From contig NZ_FNUJ01000003.1 of assembly GCF_900107925.1 (NCBI RefSeq), positions 868,001 to 932,000 on the forward strand: a stretch of DNA of 64,000 nt, written 5' to 3'. The stretch's first letter is position 1; the number at the start of each line of letters is the position of its first letter. The notes under the pieces were generated by a model. The model made no database searches. It saw only the letters and a list, made by a program, of their open reading frames with translations, and had not been told where the DNA came from. This document shows positions 1-8,827 of the stretch, piece after piece. A program made the position numbers and the translations under genes. Origin of the DNA: Amycolatopsis pretoriensis (lineage in GTDB: Bacteria > Actinomycetota > Actinomycetes > Mycobacteriales > Pseudonocardiaceae).

Positions 1-743
1 TCCGCCGCGCCCAATGTGGACAGGTGCACCCGCTCGCTGTCGTACTCCGGCAGCCCCAGCGCGATCGCCGACAGCGTCGTCACCGTGCCCGCCACACCCA
101 CCCAGGTGCGCGCGCGGGCGACGTCGACCACGTCGAACGCCTCGGTCAGCACCTTGCCCGCCAGGTCGCGGGCGGCGGCGATCTCGTCCGCGGCCGGCGG
201 GTCGCTCTTGAGCGCGCGCTCGGTGATGCGGACGCAGCCGATGTCGACCGACTTCGCGGCGAGCACCTCGGCCCGGCGGCCGTCCCACGTGCCGAGGACC
301 AGCTCGGTCGAGCCGCCGCCGACGTCGGCCACCACGAACGGGCCGTCGTCCGGGTCCTGCTCGCCGACCGCGCCGGTGAAGGACAGCCGCGCTTCCTCGT
401 CGCCGGTGATCACCTCGGCCTCGACGCCCAGGGTCTCGCGGGTCATGCGGAAGAAGTCGTCGCGGTTCTTCGCGTCGCGGGTCGCGGAGGTGGCGACCAT
501 GCGCACCTTCTCGACGCCCTTGCGCCGCGCGGCGATCGTGTAGTCGGCGAGCGCGACCCTCGTGCGTTCGATGGCTTCGGGGGCCAGCTGCCCGGTGGCG
601 TCGACACCCTGGCCGAGCCGGACGATCCGCATCTCGCGGTGCAGGTCGCGCAGGTCGACCGTGCCGTCGTGACGTGGCGTCAGCTCGGCGACGAGCAGGC
701 GGATGGAGTTGGTCCCACAGTCGATCGCGGCAACACGAGGCAT
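1..743 (-). CDS. ppx: Ppx/GppA family phosphatase (exopolyphosphatase), 3' end cut by window
   Basis: Exopolyphosphatase or guanosine pentaphosphate phosphohydrolase of the ASKHA fold; it acts on polyphosphate or pppGpp in the cytoplasm. The ATG at 743 gives an N-terminus with the phosphate-1 motif AAIDCGTNSIRLLV, and a second phosphate-binding motif, DVGGGSTEL, follows about residue 110. About 247 residues are visible and the reading frame runs off the left edge, so the C-terminus is missing. It lies 9 bp after the lytic transglycosylase gene and is probably co-transcribed with it. In mycobacteria a ppx gene also ends the eno-ftsB-DUF501 cluster. The family is clear; the substrate preference is not decided by the sequence. 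Confidence 0.93.
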   Translation of the reverse strand, partial: MPRVAAIDCGTNSIRLLVAELTPRHDGTVDLRDLHREMRIVRLGQGVDATGQLAPEAIERTRVALADYTIAARRKGVEKVRMVATSATRDAKNRDDFFRMTRETLGVEAEVITGDEEARLSFTGAVGEQDPDDGPFVVADVGGGSTELVLGTWDGRRAEVLAAKSVDIGCVRITERALKSDPPAADEIAAARDLAGKVLTEAFDVVDVARARTWVGVAGTVTTLSAIALGLPEYDSERVHLSTLGAA

Positions 744-752
744 GCGATCACC

Positions 753-1925
753 CTAACCGGCGGGCGTCGGCCCCACGGTCGTGGTCGTCGTGGTCGTGGT
801 CACCGAGGTGATCGTCCCGCACGTCGGGGGCGGCGGCGTGGTCGTCGGATTCGGCGTGGTCTCGCCGGTTCCGGTCGTCGTCGGGGGCGGCGGGGTGGTC
901 GTCGTCGACGTTTCGGTCGCGGTCGTGACCGTCGTGGTCGGCGCCGGGCAAGCCGGCTTCGACGTGGTCGGCCCGGTCGAAGTCGAGCCCGGGGTGGTCG
1001 GCGTCGTCGTGGGCGCGCTCGGCGTCGTCGTCGGGACCGGTGGGGGCGGGATCGCCGGCGGCGCGGGGAGCGCCGCCGCGTTCGGCGCGCCGACCGGGAC
1101 CGTGCTGTCCGGCACCTGCATGATCCCGTTGCGGTAGGCCTCGGCCCAGAGGATCACGGTGTTCACGTACGTGTCGGAGTTGTTGTACCGGTAGATCGCG
1201 CCGCGCAGCTGGTCCGGGTTCGACAGGTCGAACCCGCCCGAGCAGAGGTAGCGGCCGGTCGCCAGCGCCGCGTCGAAGATGTTGTTCGGGTCGGACTTGC
1301 CGTCGCCGTTGCCGTCGGAGGCGTAGCCCTTCCACGTCGCCGGGATGAACTGCGTCGGGCCGACCGCGCGGTCCCACACCGGGTCCGTGTCGAGCTCGCC
1401 GTGGTCGGTGTCCGGGATCGCGGCGAACCCGCCCTGGCCGTTGAGCTCGGGGCCGAGGATCGGTTCGCGGGTGGTGCCGGCGGCGTCGACGTACCCGCCG
1501 CGCGCGTGGTTGGACTCGATCCGGCCGATGCTGGCGATCAGCGCCCAGTCGATGTGGCACGCGGGCAGCTCGCGGCCGAGGATGTCGGCGGCGTTCTTGT
1601 ACGCGGCGAGCGCGGTGGCCGGGATGCCGAGGGGGCCGTCGGGGAGTTCGTACGCCGGGAGCGGCAGCGGGGTGGGCGCGCCGGGCAGGGTGCCGTCGAC
1701 GGCGATCTGCTGGATGGCGGCGTTGCCGGGGTCGTAGCCCTGGGCGAGGGCGGCGTCGCGGGTGTGGTCACCGGTGCCGCCGAGCCAGCCGAGCGTGCCG
1801 CCGCCGGCGAGCAACGCCGGGACCACCGCGAAGATGCCGGTGATCAGCGGGAACGCGGTGCGGTGCCGGAGCCCGAATCTTCGGGCGTGACTCCCGACTG
1901 CGTCAGGCAGCCGCCGCACGCGCAT
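753..1925 (-). CDS. Membrane-anchored lytic murein transglycosylase with Pro/Thr-rich C-terminal tail
   Basis: Peptidoglycan lytic transglycosylase (SLT_2/MltB-like), 390 residues. Residues about 25-47 form a membrane or signal segment after a basic N-terminus. The catalytic domain spans about 85-270; the likely catalytic Glu is E137 in IGRIESNHARGG. Later family motifs are GPTQFIPATW, DGNGDGKSDPNNIFDAA and YLCSGG. The last roughly 110 residues are almost all Pro, Thr, Ser and Ala with long Thr runs, which suggests an extended, perhaps glycosylated, wall-spanning tail. By position it corresponds to mycobacterial lpqU, though here there is no lipobox. A paralogue lies at 5722-6567. The ATG at 1925 is the only start that keeps the basic-hydrophobic N-terminus. 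Confidence 0.9.
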   Translation of the reverse strand: MRVRRLPDAVGSHARRFGLRHRTAFPLITGIFAVVPALLAGGGTLGWLGGTGDHTRDAALAQGYDPGNAAIQQIAVDGTLPGAPTPLPLPAYELPDGPLGIPATALAAYKNAADILGRELPACHIDWALIASIGRIESNHARGGYVDAAGTTREPILGPELNGQGGFAAIPDTDHGELDTDPVWDRAVGPTQFIPATWKGYASDGNGDGKSDPNNIFDAALATGRYLCSGGFDLSNPDQLRGAIYRYNNSDTYVNTVILWAEAYRNGIMQVPDSTVPVGAPNAAALPAPPAIPPPPVPTTTPSAPTTTPTTPGSTSTGPTTSKPACPAPTTTVTTATETSTTTTPPPPTTTGTGETTPNPTTTPPPPTCGTITSVTTTTTTTTVGPTPAG

Positions 1926-2070
1926 CGCTCGAACCCCTCCTGGCCGGTCGCACCCTCGGGTGACAGCCTGCCGTACCCGGGGCCCGGTTTCACCCCTTCG
2001 GGAGTCTGGATCTCACCGAATCAGGGTTTTCGCTCACCCAGACCAGTTATCTGTTCACGACCCGCGAGCG

Positions 2071-2580
2071 TTACGCGGCGCAGTCCCCCGAGGGCCACCC
2101 GTTCGCCTTAAGGAGCGCCAGCGTCTCGTCACCGAACGGGTTCACGCCCGGGCCGACCGCGAGCGAGTGGGCGACGTGCACGTGCAGGCACTTGACGCGG
2201 CCGGGCATGCCACCGGCGGTGACCTGGTGCCCGAGCGGCTCGATCGCGTCGCGCTCGGCGAGGTAGGTCTCGTGGCAGCGCTGGTACTGGGCGGCCAGCT
2301 CCGGGTCGGTGGTGAGCCGCTCGGTCATCTCCTTCATCAACCCGGACGCCTCGATCGTGCCGATCATCGAGTTCAGCTTCGGGCAGGTCAGGTAGTAGAG
2401 CGTCGGGAACGGCGTGCCGTTCTCCAGCCGCGGGCTGGTCTGCACCACGGACGGGTGCCCGCCCGGGCACCGCGCGGCCACCGCCCGCAGCGCCCGCGGC
2501 GGCCGTCCGAGCTGCTCCGCGATGGTCTCGCGGTCGGCGTCGGTGACGGGCTCGTACCGGTGCTGCTGCGTGCTGTTCAC
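2071..2580 (-). CDS. DUF501 domain-containing protein
   Basis: Cytoplasmic protein of unknown function, 169 residues, GTG start at 2580. It shows typical DUF501 features: an RPPR segment, a conserved CPGGHPSVVQT stretch, and FPTLYYLTCPKLN near the middle, with conserved Cys residues that could bind metal. It lies 24 bp downstream of the FtsB-like gene, as in other actinobacteria, where the order eno, ftsB-like, DUF501, ppx is common. That linkage suggests a housekeeping role near cell division or phosphate metabolism, but nothing in the sequence defines an activity. Confidence 0.9.
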   Translation of the reverse strand: MNSTQQHRYEPVTDADRETIAEQLGRPPRALRAVAARCPGGHPSVVQTSPRLENGTPFPTLYYLTCPKLNSMIGTIEASGLMKEMTERLTTDPELAAQYQRCHETYLAERDAIEPLGHQVTAGGMPGRVKCLHVHVAHSLAVGPGVNPFGDETLALLKANGWPSGDCAA

Positions 2581-2604
2581 GCGGTCAAGGTTAGAGCGTG
2601 CACT

Positions 2605-3213
2605 TCAGCCGCCGGAGACCTGGTTCCAGAGGTTCTCGTACCAGGAGCCGTCCGGGACCTGCTGCTGTCCCTGCTGCGGCGCCGCGTCCGGAGCCTTGTC
2701 CTCCGGGAGCTGCACGATGTACGGCGTCTCGCCCGGCTTGACGTACCGCAGCCGCCGCCGGGCTTCCGCCTCGATCTGCGCCGGGTCGCTCAGCTCCGCC
2801 TTGCGGCCCTGGAGCTGGGCGACCGTCTGCTGCAGCTGGGCCTGCTGCGCCTGCTGTTCGCGGATCTCGGTCCGCTGGGCGAGGTAGGTGCGCAGGGGCA
2901 CGGCGATGGTGAACGCCAGCGCGCACACCACGATCGCCACCACCGCCGCGCGGCGGGTGGTGGACATGCCGAGCACCTTCGCCGCACCGGACGCGCGCTT
3001 CGCCGCCAGGCTCCGGCGCAGCCGGGTCCGGGTCGTCTCCACGTCGCCGGTGCGGCGGCGCGCCGCGGTCGTGCCGTCGGCGGTCCGGGGTGGCCGGGAG
3101 CCCGGGCTCCCCGCGCGCGCGGCTTCGGGCCGGCGGGCTCGCGAAGCCCCACCGGCCCGGGCGGCCCCGCCGCTGCCGCGACGTCCGCGCGTCGTCCTCC
3201 CCCGGTCCGCCAT
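2605..3213 (-). CDS. FtsB/DivIC-like septum formation initiator protein
   Basis: Bitopic division protein, 202 residues. A basic, Ala/Gly/Arg-rich, probably disordered cytoplasmic arm (1-85) precedes one membrane span (about 89-106). A Gln-rich coiled coil follows (about 108-145) and then the conserved DivIC-type segment EAEARRRLRYVKPGETPYIV. FtsB-family proteins bind FtsL and FtsQ in the divisome outside the membrane. It lies 6 bp downstream of eno on the same strand, the usual actinobacterial arrangement. The long basic N-terminal arm is typical of actinomycete members and absent from short proteobacterial FtsB. Confidence 0.9.
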   Translation of the reverse strand: MADRGRTTRGRRGSGGAARAGGASRARRPEAARAGSPGSRPPRTADGTTAARRRTGDVETTRTRLRRSLAAKRASGAAKVLGMSTTRRAAVVAIVVCALAFTIAVPLRTYLAQRTEIREQQAQQAQLQQTVAQLQGRKAELSDPAQIEAEARRRLRYVKPGETPYIVQLPEDKAPDAAPQQGQQQVPDGSWYENLWNQVSGG

Positions 3214-3219
3214 CGGCGA

Positions 3220-4536
<1,317 letters not shown>

Positions 4537-4566
4537 TTACGCGCCCAGCCTAGCCGTCCTGGCTGT

Positions 4567-5028
4567 TCACCCGTTGGAGGACTCACCGCCCGCGCGGACG
4601 GCCTGCCAGCCCGGCGGCAGTTCGACGGTCTCGGACGTCTGCTGCCAGAACGTCCAGCTGTTGCCCCCGAGATCGGCGACGGTGAACACGCGGGCGCCGT
4701 AGGGCTGGTCCTGCGGCGGCTCCAGCTCGCCTTCCTCGGCGAGGGCCGTCTCGACGCGCTCGTAGACGCTGTCGACGTCGTCGACGTAGAGGATGTTGAG
4801 CTGGCCGACCGGCCCGTCGACGCCCTTGGCCTGCCAGTAGTCCGGGCCGACGCCCGCGATCTGGATCCGCGCCTCACCCGCGCGCAGCGTCGCCTGGAAC
4901 ACCTCGCCCGCCCCGTCGCAGAACCGGACCTCCTCGGTGAACCCGAAGACCCTGGTCAGCCAGGCGAGTGCCGCGGTGGCATCGGCGTAGTACAGGTAGG
5001 GCGCCAGGCCCCGGTACGGGCTGCTCAT
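4567..5028 (-). CDS. VOC (glyoxalase/bleomycin resistance) family protein
   Basis: Small beta-alpha-beta-beta-beta protein, 153 residues, of the vicinal oxygen chelate superfamily. It starts MSSPYRGLAPYLYYADATAALAWL; the first strand and the helix that carries the substrate pocket are recognisable. The C-terminal half has the GARVFTVADLGGNSWTFWQ segment, with the usual DP/LGN-type turn. The frame stays open upstream to 5535, but only 4567-5028 looks like the family and the ATG at 5028 gives the standard length. The substrate cannot be told. It sits alone between eno and the divergent TPR gene. Confidence 0.85.
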   Translation of the reverse strand: MSSPYRGLAPYLYYADATAALAWLTRVFGFTEEVRFCDGAGEVFQATLRAGEARIQIAGVGPDYWQAKGVDGPVGQLNILYVDDVDSVYERVETALAEEGELEPPQDQPYGARVFTVADLGGNSWTFWQQTSETVELPPGWQAVRAGGESSNG

Positions 5029-5100
5029 GGCGGAACAGTCCACCACGTCCCGATCGGCGGCGTGTGCAACCCCCTCTTCCGAGGTAACGTGGGAGTGACC

Positions 5101-5505
5101 ATGACGGACGCCGCAGCTGCTTCGCAGCCTCCCGAGGAGTCGCGGTTTCATGCCTTCCGCCAGGCCGAAGATCTGGTCGCCCGCCGCCGCCCGCTGGACG
5201 CGCTGAAGGCGTTGCAACCGTTGCTGGAGACGGAAACCGACAAGCCGTCGGTACACCTCCTGGCCGGGCGCGCGTACTTCCACTCCGCCCAGCTGCGCCG
5301 CGCCGAGCAGGCGTTCACGCGGGTGCTGGAGCTGGACCCGACCGACCACTACGCCCGGTTCATCCTCGGCCGGACGCTGCAGCGCCTCGGCCGGTTCGTC
5401 GAAGCCCTGGCCCAGATGCGGATGGCGTCGGCGATGAACCCGGTCCCGGAGTACCTCGAGGCGATCAGCGAGGTCAAGGCGCACATCGCCCTGCGCGACT
5501 CCTGA
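5101..5505 (+). CDS. Small tetratricopeptide-repeat protein
   Basis: Cytoplasmic helical-repeat protein of 134 residues, ATG at 5101. It contains about two to three TPR units: one around VARRRPLDALKALQPLLETE, one around HLLAGRAYFHSAQLRRAEQAFTR, and one around RFILGRTLQRLGRFVEALAQM, each with the small/large residue pattern of TPR helices. Such proteins are usually adaptors without catalytic activity. It is divergent from the VOC gene (72 bp between starts) and shows no operon partner. No specific partner can be named. Confidence 0.85.
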   Translation: MTDAAAASQPPEESRFHAFRQAEDLVARRRPLDALKALQPLLETETDKPSVHLLAGRAYFHSAQLRRAEQAFTRVLELDPTDHYARFILGRTLQRLGRFVEALAQMRMASAMNPVPEYLEAISEVKAHIALRDS

Positions 5506-5632
5506 GCCACCAGGGCCGAACGGCCCGGGCGGCATCGGACTTTCGGCCGATCAAGGCGGGCCCCTCGGCCGATCCGCGCCACCCCGGTGAGCGGCGAAGC
5601 TGGTTCCAGACCGTTACGAGGGAGGAACCGAA

Positions 5633-5725
5633 ATGTCGATCTTCGTCACCCTGGGCGCCTACGCCGGGTTGCTGCTGCTGGTCCTGATGGCCGTCACGCC
5701 GTTCTTCGCCGACCGGGAGCTCTAA
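5633..5725 (+). CDS. 30-residue single-span membrane peptide
   Basis: Short ORF starting ATG at 5633 and ending TAA at 5723-5725, with a good ribosome-binding site (gggagg 8 bp before the start). The product has one hydrophobic segment (about residues 4-24: Val, Thr, Leu, Ala, Tyr, Gly, then a Leu-rich run) and an acidic/basic tail ending DREL. Third positions are almost all G or C. It ends tail to tail with the lytic transglycosylase gene, the two stop codons overlapping by 4 bp. I do not recognise a family. Supported by codon bias, start context and TM pattern. Confidence 0.6.
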   Translation: MSIFVTLGAYAGLLLLVLMAVTPFFADREL

Positions 5726-6567
5726 GGCGCCACACTCGCTTCGGCGTAGGCGTCCGCCGCACTGAACACGTCCTGGCCGTACGCGACCCCCGCGTTGTAG
5801 AACAGGATCGCCCGCCACCAGCCCGCCGGCGTGCCGAGGTCGTCGCCGCCCGAACACAGGTACCGCGCCGCAGTGAAGGCCGCGTCGTCCACGTTCTGCG
5901 GGTCCGGCGCTCCGCCATCGCCGTTGGCCCGCTCCTGGTACTTCTTCCACGTCGACGGCAGGAACTGCAGCGGGCCGATCGCGTGGTCCCACGACTTGTC
6001 GCCGTCGAGCTTGCCGCCGTCGGTGTCGTGCACCGCCGGGACGCCCGGCGAACCGTCCAGCGGCGGCCCGACCACCGGCTTGACGACCCGGCCGCTCGCG
6101 GCGATCGCCGACAGGTCGAAATCCCCGCGCTCGGTCTCCACCCGGCCGATGCCCGCCAGGGTCGCCCACGACAGGTGGCACGTCGGCTTCTGCCGCTGCA
6201 TCCACATCTCCGCCCGGCCGTACGCGGCGAGCACGCGCGCCGGCAGGTGGGTCTTGTCCGCGACGCGGGTCGCCCACGCGTCCAGCTCGGCCTGGTCGGA
6301 CACCGCGGGCCGGTCGACCGGCGCGGCGAGCCCGGCGCGCGGTGACTCCGCGCCGGGCTGCGGGCGCTGCTCCGGGATGGCCAGCGCCGGCTGGACCGGC
6401 GGCGGCGCGGCGGGCGCGTCCGGGTTCCGGACACCGATGGTGACGACCAGGACCACGCCGGTGAGCACCAGCCCCAGCGCGAGGGCGATCCGGCCGACGT
6501 ACCGCCTGGGCGGGCCGCCCGGGGGCGACGACGGAGGCGTGACGGTCGGCTGAGCGGTATCGGCCAC
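5722..6567 (-). CDS. Membrane-anchored lytic murein transglycosylase (second copy)
   Basis: SLT_2-type peptidoglycan lytic transglycosylase, 281 residues. A Pro-rich cytoplasmic start leads into one membrane span (about 26-45), a Pro/Ala linker, then the catalytic domain (about 90-278). The likely catalytic Glu is E144 in GIGRVETERGDF. Further shared motifs are GPLQFLPSTWKKY, a Cys-containing YLCSGGDD segment and FYNAGVAYGQDVF. It is a paralogue of the gene at 753-1925 but lacks the Pro/Thr tail. It acts outside the membrane on the glycan strands. No clear operon partner. Confidence 0.9.
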   Translation of the reverse strand: MADTAQPTVTPPSSPPGGPPRRYVGRIALALGLVLTGVVLVVTIGVRNPDAPAAPPPVQPALAIPEQRPQPGAESPRAGLAAPVDRPAVSDQAELDAWATRVADKTHLPARVLAAYGRAEMWMQRQKPTCHLSWATLAGIGRVETERGDFDLSAIAASGRVVKPVVGPPLDGSPGVPAVHDTDGGKLDGDKSWDHAIGPLQFLPSTWKKYQERANGDGGAPDPQNVDDAAFTAARYLCSGGDDLGTPAGWWRAILFYNAGVAYGQDVFSAADAYAEASVAP

Positions 6568-6696
6568 CCGATCAGGTTACGGAGCCACTCAAGAGGGACC
6601 CCCGGAAGCCTGACCAGGCAAGCGGATGGTTAAAACAAGCCCACTGCCAGCGACATCACAGATTTCGTTATCGAGTCGACGCGCAAGGCCCTGACC

Positions 6697-6715
6697 TGCG
6701 GTTACCCTAACCTAA
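6697..6715. promoter_or_regulatory. DtxR/IdeR-type iron box 1 upstream of efeU
   Basis: This 19-bp site matches the IdeR/DtxR consensus TTAGGTTAGCCTAACCTAA at 16 of 19 positions by hand alignment; the right half CCTAACCTAA is perfect. It lies about 120 bp before the efeU start. An Fe(II)-loaded DtxR-family repressor would be expected to bind here and shut off iron uptake. Confidence 0.75.
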
Positions 6716-6779
6716 CTTCCGATCCATGCCCTGTTTGTCCGGTTGCATCGTTTCGAGCGGCCGCCGGCGCGCTGGACTT

Positions 6780-6798
6780 ACAGGTGAGCCTTACCTAA
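6780..6798. promoter_or_regulatory. DtxR/IdeR-type iron box 2 upstream of efeU
   Basis: Second iron box, matching the same 19-bp consensus at 15 of 19 positions, with 15 of 17 in the inner part (AGGTGAGCCTTACCTAA). It ends 38 bp before the GTG start of efeU. Together with the first box this points to two repressor dimers or dimer pairs controlling the operon. Confidence 0.75.
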
Positions 6799-6836
6799 AA
6801 CCATCTCGGAAGCAGAAAACTCAGGGAGGCGGACCG

Positions 6837-7682
6837 GTGTTGTTCTCGAGCGCGCTGATCGGGCTGCGCGAAGGCCTGGAAGCCGCGCTGGTCGTCAGCA
6901 TCCTGGTGGCGTTCCTGGTCAAGACCGACCGCCGCCACGCGCTGCGCTGGGTGTGGCCGGGCGTCGGCGCCGCGGTGCTGCTGTCGGTCGCCGTCGGCGC
7001 GGTCCTGACCTACACGACGGCCCAGCTCTCCTTCGAGCACCAGGAGCTGCTCGGCGGCAGCCTCTCGATCGTCGCCGTCGTCTTCGTCACCGCGATGATC
7101 TTCTGGATGCGCAAGGCGTCGAAGAGCATCGCCGCCGAGCTGCGCGGCAAGATGGACGACGCGCTCGACGTCGGCCCGCTGGCCGTCCTGCTGCTGTCCT
7201 TCCTCGCGGTCGGGCGCGAAGGGCTCGAGACCGCGGTGTTCTTCTACTCCGCCGTCCAGACCGCGCAGTCGGACACCGTGCAGCCGCTGATCGGCTTCGC
7301 CATCGGCATCGCGGCCGCGGTCGTCCTGGCCTACCTGCTCTACCGGGGCGCCGTCCGGTTCAACCTGGGCAAGTTCTTCACGATCACCGGCGTCCTGCTC
7401 GTGTTCGTCGCCGCCGGCGTGCTCGGCTACGGCCTGCACGACCTGCAGGAAGCCGCCTTCCTGCCGGGCATCGGCACGCTCGCGTTCGACGCTTCGAACA
7501 CCCTGCCCGAGACGTCCTGGTACGGCGCCCTGCTCAAGGGCATCTTCAACTACTCGCAGCAGACGACCGTGCTGCAGGCCATCGCGTGGGTCGCCTACGT
7601 CGTCATCGTGCTGCCCCTTTTCCTCAAGCCCAGCAAGAAGACCGCGCCGGCGCCCGCCGCCGCGGCCGCCCCGAAGGAGTGA
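6837..7682 (+). CDS. efeU: EfeU/FTR1-type ferric iron permease
   Basis: Integral membrane iron permease, 281 residues, about seven membrane spans. Both REGLE iron-binding motifs of the FTR1 family are present (residues about 11-15 and 127-131). The GTG at 6837 is chosen because a good Shine-Dalgarno (agggagg) precedes it and the family starts just there; an upstream ATG at 6726 would run through the second iron box. It is followed 2 bp later by efeO and then efeB, forming the complete EfeUOB system for ferrous/ferric iron uptake. Two iron boxes upstream suggest repression by an iron-loaded DtxR/IdeR protein. Confidence 0.95.
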   Translation: MLFSSALIGLREGLEAALVVSILVAFLVKTDRRHALRWVWPGVGAAVLLSVAVGAVLTYTTAQLSFEHQELLGGSLSIVAVVFVTAMIFWMRKASKSIAAELRGKMDDALDVGPLAVLLLSFLAVGREGLETAVFFYSAVQTAQSDTVQPLIGFAIGIAAAVVLAYLLYRGAVRFNLGKFFTITGVLLVFVAAGVLGYGLHDLQEAAFLPGIGTLAFDASNTLPETSWYGALLKGIFNYSQQTTVLQAIAWVAYVVIVLPLFLKPSKKTAPAPAAAAAPKE

Positions 7683-7684
7683 CC

Positions 7685-8827
7685 GTGCGCAAGACCACCC
7701 CGCTGGCCGTCCTGGCCAGTGCCGCCGTGGCCCTGACCCTGGCCGCGTGCGACAGCCAGGGCACCACCGGCGACGAGAGCGGGTCCACCCCGGGCCCGAT
7801 CAAGGTCTCGGCATCCGACACCGCCTGCGAGGTCTCGGCCACCACGGCCAACGCGGGCAACGTCACCTTCGAGATCACCAACAAGGGCAGCAAGGTCACC
7901 GAGTTCTACCTCTACGCCGAGGGCGACCGGATCATGGGCGAGGTCGAGAACATCGCGCCCGGCCTGAACCGCCGGCTGATCGTCGAGGTCGCCGACGGAG
8001 GCAAGTACCAGACCGCGTGCAAGCCGGGCATGGCCGGCAACGGCATCCGCGGCGACTTCACCGTCACCGGCGGCGCGCCCAAGCAGAACGACGCGAACGC
8101 GCAGAAGGCGCAGGCGACCAAGAGCTACAACGACTACATCGCGAACAACACCGCCGCCCTCGAAGAGGAGACGGCCAAGTTCGTCGACCTCGTCAAGGCG
8201 GGCAAGACCGACGAGGCGAAGGCCGCGTACGCGCGCACCCGCGTCTACTACGAACGCATCGAGCCGGTGGCCGAGAAGTTCGGCGACCTGGACCCGGCGA
8301 TCGACGTCCGCGAGGCCGACCTCGAGCCGGGCCAGCAGTTCACCGGCTTCCACCGGCTGGAGAAGGACCTGTTCAAGACCGGCCTGCAGGCCGACAGCCC
8401 GCAGATCGCGGACAAGCTGCTCACCGACGTCAAGGACCTCGTCGCGAAGACGAAGACCCTGGAACTGACGGCGCTCGACCTCGCGAACGGCGCGAAGGGC
8501 CTGCTCGACGAGGTCGCGACCGGCAAGATCACCGGCGAGGAGGAGACCTTCTCGCACACCGACCTCTGGGACTTCCAGGCCAACCTGGACGGCTCGAAGG
8601 GCGCGATCACCTCGCTGCGGCCGGTGCTGCAGGCGAAGGACCCGGCCCTGGTGTCCACTTTGGACAAGGAGTTCGCGAACGTCCAGGGTCTGCTGGACAA
8701 GCAGCGCGCGGGTGACGGCTTCAAGCTCTACACGGACCTTTCCCAGGACCAGGTCAAGGAGTTCGCCTCGGCCGTCGACGCGCTGAGCGAGCCGCTGAGC
8801 AAGGTTGCGGAGGTCGTCTCGAAGTGA
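7685..8827 (+). CDS. efeO: EfeO iron-uptake lipoprotein (cupredoxin + imelysin/M75)
   Basis: Extracytoplasmic component of EfeUOB, 380 residues, GTG start. The signal peptide ends in a lipobox, LTLAAC, with the lipidated Cys at about residue 22. Residues about 35-130 form the cupredoxin-like domain, with Cys residues in DTACEV and YQTACKPGM. The rest is the M75/imelysin domain, including the HxxE metal motif in GFHRLEKDLF. The gene lies 2 bp behind efeU and overlaps efeB by 4 bp, so translation is likely coupled. EfeO is thought to collect iron and pass it to EfeU. Confidence 0.95.
   Translation: MRKTTPLAVLASAAVALTLAACDSQGTTGDESGSTPGPIKVSASDTACEVSATTANAGNVTFEITNKGSKVTEFYLYAEGDRIMGEVENIAPGLNRRLIVEVADGGKYQTACKPGMAGNGIRGDFTVTGGAPKQNDANAQKAQATKSYNDYIANNTAALEEETAKFVDLVKAGKTDEAKAAYARTRVYYERIEPVAEKFGDLDPAIDVREADLEPGQQFTGFHRLEKDLFKTGLQADSPQIADKLLTDVKDLVAKTKTLELTALDLANGAKGLLDEVATGKITGEEETFSHTDLWDFQANLDGSKGAITSLRPVLQAKDPALVSTLDKEFANVQGLLDKQRAGDGFKLYTDLSQDQVKEFASAVDALSEPLSKVAEVVSK

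Noticed and set aside
781..1137. Plus-strand Val/Gly-rich ORF
   Set aside because: Complement of the Pro/Thr-rich tail of the transglycosylase; its composition follows from the tail codons.
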